Positions 55,171 through 64,000 of a stretch of 64,000 bases of DNA are shown in pieces. The stretch lies in NCBI GenBank assembly GCA_021186555.1, contig JAJKFL010000012.1, positions 8,603,394 to 8,667,393 of the forward strand, read 5' to 3'. The position numbers and the translations under genes were made by a program. Within the stretch, counting starts at the first letter, position 1. Each line of letters opens with the position of its first letter. The stretch comes from Reticulitermes speratus. Its lineage: Eukaryota; Arthropoda; Insecta; Blattodea; Rhinotermitidae. Below the pieces are notes generated by a model. That model ran no database searches and was not told where the DNA came from. It saw only the letters and a program-made list of their open reading frames with translations.

Positions 55171-58100
55171 AGTCTGTACAAGTGTATCGCACAGTGTGCT
55201 GTAAGTTATACAAGTCTGTACAAGTGTATCGCACAGTGTGCTGTAAGTTATACAAGTCTGTACAAGTGTATCACAAGTTATACAAGTCTGTACAAGTGTA
55301 TCGCACAGTGTGCTGTAAGTTATACAAGTCTGTACAAGTGTATCGCACAGTGTGCTGTAGTTATACAAGTCTGTACAAGTGTATCGCACAGTGTGCTGTA
55401 AGTTATACAAGTCTGTACAAGTGTATCGCACAGTGTGCTGTAAGTTATACAAGTCTGTACAAGTGTATCGCACAGTGTGCTGTAAGTTATACAAGTCTGT
55501 ACAAGTGTATCACAAGTTATACAAGTCTGTACAAGTGTATCGCACAGTGTGCTGTAAGTTATACAAGTCTGTACAAGTGTATCACAAGTTATACAAGTCT
55601 GTACAAGTGTATCGCACAGTGTGCTGTAAGTTATACAAGTCTGTACAAGTGTATCGCACAGTGTGCTGTAAGTTATACAAGTCTGTACAAGTGTATCGCA
55701 CAGTGGCTGTAAGTTATACAAGTCTGTACAAGTGTATCGCACAGTGTGCTGTAAGTTATACAAGTCTGTACAAGTGTATCGCACAGTGTGCTGTAAGTTA
55801 TACAAGTCTGTACAAGTGTATCACAAGTTATACAAGTCTGTACAAGTGTATCGCACAGTGTGCTGTAAGTTATACAAGTCTGTACAAGTGTATCGCACAG
55901 TGTGCTGTAAGTTATACAAGTCTGTACAAGTGTATCGCACAGTGTATCACAAGTTATACAAGTCTGTACAAGTGCATCACAAGTTATACAAGTCTGTACA
56001 AGTGTATCACAAGTTATACAAGTCTGTACAAGTGTATCGCACAGTGTGCTGTAAGTTATACAAGTCTGTACAAGTGTATCGCACAGTGTGCTGTAAGTTA
56101 TACAAGTCTGTACAAGTGTATCGCACAGTGTGCTGTAAGTTATACAAGTCTGTACAAGTGTATCACAAGTTATACAAGTCTGTACAAGTGTATCGCACAG
56201 TGTGCTGTAAGTTATACAAGTCTGTACAAGTGTATCGCACAGTGTGCTGTAAGTTATACAGTCTGTACAAGTGTATCGCACAGTGTGCTGTAAGTTATAC
56301 AAGTCTGTACAGTGTATCGCACAGTGTATCACAAGTTATACAAGTCTGTACAAGTGCATCACAAGTTATACAAGTCTGTACAAGTGTATCACAAGTTATA
56401 CAAGTCTGTACAAGTGTATCGCACAGTGTGCTGTAAGTTATACAAGTCTGTACAAGTGTATCGCAAAAGTGTATCACAAGTTATACAAGTCTGTACAAGT
56501 GCATCACAAGTTATACAAGTCTGTACAAGTGTATCACAAGTTATACAAGTCTGTACAAGTGTATCGCACAGTGTGCTGTAAGTTATACAAGTCTGTACAA
56601 GTGTATCGCAAGTGTATCACAAGTTATACAAGTCTGTACAAGTGCATCACAAGTTATACAAGTCTGTACAAGTGTATCACAAGTTATACAAGTCTGTACA
56701 AGTGCATCACAAGTTATACAAGTCTGTACAAGTGTATCACAAGTTATACAAGTCTGTACAAGTGCATCACAAGTTATACAAGTCTGTACAAGTGTATCGC
56801 ACAGTGTGCTGTAAGTTATACAAGTCTGTACAAGTGTATCGCACAGTGTATCACAAGTTATACAAGTCTGTACAAGTGTATCACAAGTTATACAAGTCTG
56901 TACAAGTGCATCACAAGTTATACAAGTCTGTACAAGTGTATCACAAGTTATACAAGTCTGTACAAGTGCATCACAAGTTATACAAGTCTGTACAAGTGTA
57001 TCGCACAGTGTGCTGTAAGTTATACAAGTCTGTACAAGTGTATCACAAGTTATACAAGTCTGTACAAGTGTATCACAAGTTATACAAGTCTGTACAAGTG
57101 TATCGCACAGTGTGCTGTAAGTTATACAAGTCTGTACAAGTGTATCACAAGTTATACAAGTCTGTACAAGTGTATCACAAGTTATACAAGTCTGTACAAG
57201 TGTATCGCACAGTGTGCTGTAAGTTATACAAGTCTGTACAAGTGTATCACAAGTTATACAAGTCTGTACAAGTGTATCGCACAGTGTGCTGTAAGTTATA
57301 CAAGTCTGTACAAGTGTATCACAAGTTATACAAGTCTGTACAAGTGTATCACAAGTTATACAAGTCTGTACAAGTGTATCACAAGTTATACAAGTCTGTA
57401 CAAGTGTATCGCACAGTGTGCTGTAAGTTATACAAGTCTGTACAAGTGTATCACAAGTTATACAAGTCTGTACAAGTGTATCGCACAGTGTGCTGTAAGT
57501 TATACAAGTCTGTACAAGTGTATCGCACAGTGTGCTGTAAGTTATACAAGTCTGTACAAGTGTATCGCACAGTGTGCTGTAAGTTATACAAGTCTGTACA
57601 AGTGTATCGCACAGTGTGCTGTAAGTTATACAAGTCTGTACAAGTGTATCACAAGTTATACAAGTCTGTACAAGTGTATCGCACAATGTGCTGTAAGTTA
57701 TACAAGTCTGTACAAGTGTATCGCACAGTGTGCTGTAAGTTATACAAGTCTGTACAAGTGTATCGCACAGTGTGCTGTAAGTTATACAAGTCTGTACAAG
57801 TGTATCGCACAGTGTGCTGTAAGTTATACAAGTCTGTACAAGTGTATCGCACAGTGTGCTGTAAGTTATACAAGTCTGTACAAGTGTATCGCACAGTGTG
57901 CTGTAAGTTATACAAGTCTGTACAAGTGTATCGCACAGTGTGCTGTAAGTTATACAAGTCTGTACAAGTGTATCGCACAGTGTGCTGTAAGTTATACAAG
58001 TCTGTACAAGTGTATCACAAGTTATACAAGTCTGTACAAGTGTATCGCACAATGTGCTGTAAGTTATACAAGTCTGTACAAGTGTATCGCACAGTGTGCT

Positions 58101-58851
58101 GTAAGTTATACAAGTCTGTACAAGTGTATCGCACAGTGTGCTGTAAGTTATACAAGTCTGTACAAGTGTATCGCACAGTGTGCTGTAAGTTATACAAGTC
58201 TGTACAAGTGTATCGCACAGTGTGCTGTAAGTTATACAAGTCTGTACAAGTGTATCGCACAGTGTGCTGTAAGTTATACAAGTCTGTACAAGTGTATCAC
58301 AAGTTATACAAGTCTGTACAAGTGTATCGCACAGTGTGCTGTAAGTTATACAAGTCTGTACAAGTGTATCACAAGTTATACAAGTCTGTACAAGTGTATC
58401 GCACAGTGTGCTGTAAGTTATAACAAGTCTGTACAAGTGTATCACAAGTTATACAAGTCTGTACAAGTGTATCACAAGTTATACAAGTCTGTACAAGTGT
58501 ATCGCACAGTGTGCTGTAAGTTATACAAGTCTGTACAAGTGTATCACAAGTTATACAAGTCTGTACAAGTGTATCACAAGTTATACAAGTCTGTACAAGT
58601 GTATCGCACAGTGTGCTGTAAGTTATACAAGTCTGTACAAGTGTATCACAAGTTATACAAGTCTGTACAAGTGTATCACAAGTTATACAAGTCTGTACAA
58701 GTGTATCACAAGTTATACAAGTCTGTACAAGTGTATCACAAGTTATACAAGTCTGTACAAGTGTATCACAAGTTATACAAGTCTGTACAAGTGTATCACA
58801 AGTTATACAAGTCTGTACAAGTGTATCGCACAGTGTGCTCTAAGTTATACG
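55171..58851. repeat. 3.7-kb satellite of mixed 42-bp and 30-bp units
   Basis: About 100 units. The long unit A (42 bp) is ACAAGTCTGTACAAGTGTAT then CGCACAGTGTGCTGTAAGTT, AT. The short unit B (30 bp) is the same first 20 bases then CACAAGTTAT. Variant C is B with GTGCATC. Units of intermediate form (AGTGTATCGCACAGTGTATC) occur at about 55930, 56320 and 56840. Both lengths are multiples of three, so very long frames open on both strands, but isolated one-base indels (near 55351, 55705, 56258, 56309, 58421) move the frame, arguing against coding. Confidence 0.95.
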
Positions 58852-58859
58852 CACCGTAA

Positions 58860-59118
58860 AGTACGGATTCTGGCTGCTTCATGGTCGGCTGTGCCATATC
58901 AGAGGGGAACTTTTCCACTGATTAATGTTCAAGTTACATCAGATGTTATTCATGCTCCAGTACCAAGCTCAGTAAGATAGGTTGGCCTGCCGGAAGTTGC
59001 GTTATTATTATTATTATTATTACAGACATTTAAACAATATTATTGCATGTTTTACCTCTGACAGTCATTACTTTGATTAAAAATTTTCTTGTGTCCCTTT
59101 TTTTGCACTTTGTACCGC
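58860..59118. other. Satellite flank; nothing recognised
   Basis: Unique-looking sequence with a (TTA)n run near 59005-59022. Confidence 0.4.
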
Positions 59119-59122
59119 ATTT

Positions 59123-59617
59123 TAGGCGCGTTCGCAAAATTGCGAAAAGAGACTATCAGCTTCGTCATCTGTCTGTCCCTCCATCCGTCCGCGTGGAACA
59201 ACTCGGCTTCCACTGGACGGATTTTATAGCTTTTGATATTTCATTATTTTTCGAAAATCTGTTGATAAAATCCAAGTTTCATTAAAATGTGACAAGAATA
59301 ACGGGTACTTTACATGAAGACCTATGTACATTTTATATTATCTCGCTCAATTCTTCTTAGAATGAGAAATTCTTCAGATAGAAGTTGTAGAGAAAGTCAA
59401 AACACACATTTTATGTTCAATAACATTTTTCCGAAAATCGTGCCGTTTATGAGATAATGTGCAAAAATATGGTAGAACCAGACAGGCCAGAGATGACAAT
59501 ATAACACGGCGCATGCGCTATGCATGCTGGATAACTAAGGCTACAGACACACATTCAGAGTATGTAATACTTATTGCTTTTTCCAATGCAACAATGATTA
59601 TGCGAATGCTCCTCAAT
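59123..59617. mobile_element. Non-autonomous TIR element (GGCGCGTTCG ends), copy 2
   Basis: Closely follows copy 1 (22175-22676): GGCTTCCACTGGACGGATTT, AATAACGGGTACTTTACATG, TCCGAAAATCGTGCCGTTTA and GGCGCATGCGCTATG. The right end is decayed (GCGAATGCTCCT), so this is an older copy. Confidence 0.82.
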
Positions 59618-59619
59618 AT

Positions 59620-61035
59620 TACGTCATTCGTACGTTGCATGTCTTATTGTTTTGTTACTGATCCTTGTTTGTTCGGATTAACCGGCTTTTCCATTAAATA
59701 CCCCACACCATTGTGCCCCTTTACGCCAGTTAAGCGACAGTCCGCTGCCTAATCTTCTTTAGAAAAGTCTGACATGAAATTAGACTCCAAAAGCATCGTA
59801 TGTTGAATGGAAAGTGATCCGTCTGGCATTTTCTGTTTTTTTTTTCTTTTTGTGTGAAAGCGAACAAAAAATGTATGACAGTTTCATGACACAATAAAGC
59901 CTGCGTCATTAAAGTAAATGCAGTAAAGGGTCCATTCTTCTCAGAATCACAAAGAGGACTTCTGACTCTAAGGAAGGAAGGACAAGTCATTTGAACAAGA
60001 GGATCTTCACGTATTGAAGAAGTTAAGGGCGCACTAGACACAGATCCTGCAAAAAAACATAATGCCACTTTGGTATACAATGTCGTCACTTGGTGATATC
60101 TTTATATACTATAGTGTTTTCAGGCAGTAATTATTACGTATGCATTACTTGTCCTGTCTGAAATACATAATAAATAAAGATATGTCCGAAAAATTTATTC
60201 AGTGACAGAAAAGATTTGAAGTTTTAACCTCAATATGAAGAGTAATTTTGCACGCCCTTTGTGTACGACATCATTTTATTGTCTGGTATGTGGTTACCGA
60301 CGTTTCGGAGTAACCTGCTCCCTCCATCGTTACGGTACGTTTCTTTCACATTATAGATATCACTGTGGAAAAGACAATATTCCTAAATTATTCCAGATTT
60401 CTGACTTCCTCTGCGATGTTAGCAAGGCTTTCTCTTTTCGGGGACTTTACGCGGCGTAGGTTGATAGATGGTTGCAGACGTTTCGGGGCAACCCGACACG
60501 TCTGTAACCAAATACAAACCTCTGCGCGTAACGTCCCGGAAGAGCGAAAGGTTCAGTCCACAATTTCCACAATTACGTTAATGTTCCCAGTCTCCCCAGT
60601 GAGCTGTCAATAGACTCGGCTCCACCATATAATTAGGATTCATATAAGAGAACTACATAATTAGGTAAAGCAAGTCTAAGTAATAGGGAGTCTTCGTTTC
60701 CACGACTATGATCATTGCTTTCAGTAATGACTTTTGTCTGGCTGGATCTTACAACCGCAAAGTATTACATTGTATTGTAATGCGAATTTTATTGCCCATT
60801 AGGAGTTTTATTCTGAGGATATTAAAGCAAGTCAGAATTTTTGTGTCTTCTTTAATACATTCATATCTCTGTAATTAACTGCGGACAAGACAGATTTAAG
60901 TGATACACTGGTGTTCTTCTCCACATCACAGCGACCGATATATATATAATATATATATATATAATATATATGCAGTTTTCTTTTCTTCTTCGCTTAATGT
61001 TCCGGTTCGAACCTCGGCCGTTTTATTATAGGACC
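59620..61035. other. Intergenic with hammerhead-type debris
   Basis: 60285-60340 (TTACCGACGTTTCGGAGTAA) and 60450-60550 (GACGTTTCGGGGCAA, CGTAACGTCCCGGAAGAGCG) are decayed pieces. AT runs lie at 60938-60971. No gene. Confidence 0.45.
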
Positions 61036-61050
61036 TAATATCCATTACTG

Positions 61051-61314
61051 CCGATCCCAGTGGCCGTGCGGTCTAAGGCGTGGATCTTCGGCCGCTCGCT
61101 TACTAGGATCGTGGGTTCGAATCCCACCGAGGGCATGGATGTCTGTCTCTTGTGAGTGTTGTGTGTTGTCAGGTAGAGGTCTCTGCGACGAGCTGGTCCC
61201 CCGTCCAGAGGAGTCCTACCGACTGTGGTGTGTCTCAAATGTGTGTGACCATGAAACCTCGACGAAACGAGGAGGCCCAGGCCCATATAGGGCTGTCGAG
61301 CCATAGAAAAAAAA
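61051..61314 (+). mobile_element. tRNA-derived SINE, family A (complete copy)
   Basis: Complete head, body and A tail. A perfect 11-bp target duplication ATCCATTACTG lies at 61040-61050 and 61315-61325. The body is close to the copy at 45163, suggesting a shared subfamily (ACCTCGACGAAACGAGGAGG block). Confidence 0.95.
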
Positions 61315-61448
61315 ATCCATTACTGTCTACAATATTGTACACCTTGAGAGACACTTTAAATAGCAATTTTACTAAATACGCGGTATTCGTAAATATTAGG
61401 CAAAATAGAGCTTGCAATAGTACATGAAACATATGTGACCCTTGCAGC

Positions 61449-61467
61449 CTCCCCCCCCCCCCCCCCA
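61449..61467. repeat. Poly-C run
   Basis: About 18 C in a row; its length may be unreliable in assembly. Confidence 0.9.
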
Positions 61468-61554
61468 ATTTTCTGTTCCGGATTATTAATTGTAACTTCG
61501 ATCCATATTCCTTCATAACATATACACGCACTCATTCATAAACTGCATCATATT

Positions 61555-61850
61555 AACTAATTAACTGCAAATTCCTTCTTGAGAAGCTAATATTTCCTAG
61601 GCTAGTGGAGACGCACATCTTATGTAACCAAAGGTTTACAAGAGACCGCGCTTGTTCATGTCCTGAGCCAGGGCAATAAAATCCACACTTCCATTCTAAT
61701 TCTTCAAGATCCATTTTAATAATATCCTCCCATCTGGCGCCTAAGTGTTTCAGCTGGTTATTTCCCTCAGGTTTCTCCACCAAAACGCTTTACGTAACTC
61801 TCATGTCCTCCATACGTGCCACATGCTCCGCCCATCATGTTCTTTGTGAT
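61555..61850 (-). mobile_element. LINE 3'-end fragment, diverged
   Basis: The minus strand has the LINE tail (CCTTCTTGAGAAGC), 'MDLEELEW' (AAGATCCATTTTAA on +), 'LAQD' and 'ARMED' equivalents up to about 61850. Frames are broken. Confidence 0.7.
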
Positions 61851-61854
61851 AACA

Positions 61855-63095
61855 GTATGCAGTTGTTAGAGATCAGGCCTGCTCAGCCTTTATGTAGTGC
61901 GGGTAAATTTGGAAAAATTTTCTCTGCATGCGGGCAACACGAAATTCAACACACAGAACGCAGAACAAATAAGTGTAAATGTAATTGTGTGTTTTTGTAT
62001 ACATTATGAGAGATGAAAATATAGGCTACTGATAATGAGAAGAAATATTTGTAAAAAAAAATGCAATTTATAACGTAAGGTAGGGTGTCGCTATTTTAGA
62101 ATATTTTTACAAAATGGATTACTAATGCGATATATATCTCCATAAATAAACAGCTCATAAGTTATCAAAATTATTTCGGCGTTCTATCTCTGCTTTGGCA
62201 GGGAAAGGGTTAAAAGACGTTTTCTCATATCCAGCATCTCCGCGGGCAACATAACATTGTGTCGCGGGCAACATGCTACCCGCGAGCTACGGGTTGAGCG
62301 GGCCTTTTATAGATTATTTCGACTTTGTATATACAATATATTTCTTCAAAATACTTTACCAAATTTTTGTAAATCACACGTATTTAGATAGTGTAATGGC
62401 TAATATAATTTTGTCTACGCGTCTAATCTCGCTTTTGTATTCAGATTATCGGTTTCTTAGTTATGACACTGTTAAATGCTGTGATTTCTTCTTCTTCCCC
62501 TCGTCCTCCTCCGTCAGGGAAGTTAGAGGCAACGGGTTCCTCACGAATGTGGATAACTTTCTACAAAACTACGCAATACCATAAGCCAGAAGTTAAGGAC
62601 TTAAATCCTGACTGCTGTAAGCATCTCAGATGTGCTTATTACCAAGGTTCATAGGTAGTGTTTTTATTCGGCATTTTTCACTACTATTACGAGGTGGGAC
62701 ATCCCAGTAAAAAACAGGATGGAAGGAAAATTCTGTAGCAACGCGTCATGGCAATTGGTTAAAGGAACAATTGTATTTAGATTACTGTGTAACATATTAT
62801 GTAATTGAACAGAGAAATAAAGAAAGAACTTTAAAAAATATATGTGCTTATTATTTATTTATTGTGTTGAGAAAAAAAAAACTGAACGCACGAATCTCTC
62901 TATCGTGTTTCTGTAGCAAAAATGATCTATACCTTTACGTAAAGATATCTTACCGTCGGAAGATCTAACGTAATGTATTTTGGTACGTATTTAAGCCTTT
63001 ATGAAGATAAGATTCATAATACGAGTATCGTGGTTTGAAAAATATTACTGTATAGATTTCAAAGACGTTTTAATTAGAATGAAAGGCATTGTCAG

Positions 63096-63148
<53 letters not shown>

Positions 63149-63540
63149 CCCGATTCTCCAGGTTCTTCCTTTTTTACCTATCGGCTCTGTCTCTCTCTGT
63201 GCTCTGCTTCATAACAAAGCCACGTAACAAGTAAGCCAATGATTCCACATTTAAGGAGATTATTCTTAAGAGCTTTCAGCTTGCTGCTGCATTTCGCGGT
63301 GTTACTGAACTCTGTACCGTCTCAAGATTGCGTACCAGAAGGCGATGGGCCAATTCGTAACATCAGTAGGTCTAGAACTGTAACAACAAATCAGTTTGGA
63401 CGGTTACAGAAATAAAATTACACAAATGATACAAACATCCGCTTCCCTTCAGACAGCAGAACGTAATAAAAATTAGACTTACTTGTCACACTCAACCCGT
63501 GAAGCGTCGAATTCTTTTAATGTTACGGGATTCATATTTT
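61855..63540. other. Intergenic; nothing recognised
   Basis: AT-rich with a (TG)n microsatellite of about 43 bases at 63102-63144. Short frames at 62273-62654 show no domain. Confidence 0.4.
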
Positions 63541-63546
63541 TCTTAA

Positions 63547-63815
63547 GGAGCCGGGATAGCTCAGTCGGTATAGAGACTGGACGGTCTGGGGATGGAATTC
63601 CGGTGGGGCGAAATTTTTCGCACTCGACCAAACCTGCCATGGGGCCCACCCAGGTTCCTGTACAATGGGTACCGGGTCTCTTTCCCGAGGGTAAAGCGGC
63701 CGGGGCTTGGCGTTGACCACTCCCATCTAGTGCCGAGGTTAAAGAAAGAGTAGAGTTATATAACTCTACTCCCCCCTCTGGGCCTTCATGGCCTGTTATA
63801 AGGAAAACTTTATCT
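63547..63815 (+). mobile_element. tRNA-derived SINE, family B
   Basis: Head GCCGGGATAGCTCAGTCGG with A box; the region between the A and B boxes is shortened (the 'ctcgctacaggctg' block is missing). Body and 3' end GGCCTTCATGGCCTGTTATA are present. Confidence 0.88.
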
Positions 63816-63840
63816 TTTATTATCCTTCACAGGAAACAAG

Positions 63841-64000
63841 GAGCTGGGTTAGTGTAGTCGGTGTAGCAACCGGGCTACGGGCTGGAAGGTCCGGCTGTCG
63901 AGTGCTGGTAGGGGCAAGAGGTTTTCTTTTATCCAAAACGTCCGGACTGTCTCTGAAGCCCACACAGGTTCCCATTCAATGGGTTCCGGGTCTCTGGGGT
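63841..64000 (+). mobile_element. tRNA-derived SINE, family B, cut by the window edge
   Basis: A diverged head (AGCTGGGTTAGTGTAGTCGG) lies 25 bases after the previous SINE, with the body running out of the window. The two copies form a head-to-tail pair. Confidence 0.75.

Noticed and set aside
56271-58859. 862-codon open frame and its long counterparts on both strands
   Set aside because: It lies wholly in the satellite. Unit lengths of 42 and 30 keep every frame without a stop open, and one-base indels elsewhere in the array switch frames.

Overview
The window reads as nuclear DNA of an insect, most likely a cockroach or termite (Blattodea); that is an inference from gene structure and repeat content, not a database match. 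Genes are sparse with kilobase-scale introns, intergenic DNA is AT-rich, and most recognisable sequence is transposon debris: two abundant tRNA-headed SINE families, many 5'-truncated tails of a LINE family, Tc1/mariner and Tigger-type elements with their MITEs, and fold-back elements carrying hammerhead-ribozyme-like cores. There are no operons, no bacterial features and no intact tRNA or rRNA gene.

Only one host gene is well supported. It lies on the + strand, with a large exon at 35270-36531 (signal-peptide core followed by a Gly/Ser/Trp/Asp-Asn-Arg repeat protein), an intron of about 5.2 kb, and a 3' exon from 41696. Splice phases match across the junction. The large exon carries a one-base deletion in a repeat near 36091. 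The frame near the 3' end is also ambiguous, so the gene may be a recent pseudogene or the assembly may hold small errors. A further exon near 42272 is only a possibility.

Layout: 0-16 kb, SINEs, LINE tails and fold-back debris. 16.3-16.8 kb, a 45-bp minisatellite. 17.4-20.6 kb, a dense nest: an inverted-repeat element, a Tigger-like MITE with a perfect 78-bp mariner-type hairpin inside it, a SINE inside a LINE fragment, and a second mariner-type hairpin. 20.6-29 kb, AT-rich with a TIR element and scattered repeats. 29.5-34.5 kb, fold-back elements and a 551-bp mariner-type element with a transposase remnant. 35.3-42.3 kb, the gene, with a LINE reverse-transcriptase fragment, SINEs and a hammerhead element in its intron. 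44-54.7 kb, more SINEs and hammerhead elements, including a SINE nested in one. 55.17-58.85 kb, a 3.7-kb satellite built from 42-bp and 30-bp units. 59-64 kb, a TIR element, SINEs and simple repeats.

The most interesting signal is the repeated fold-back element family. Its arms hold a core that fits CUGANGA / stem II / GAAA / very short stem III / NUH / stem I, the layout of the minimal hammerhead ribozymes known from Penelope-like elements and retrozymes. Three copies are flanked by perfect 10-15 bp direct repeats, which suggests recent insertion.
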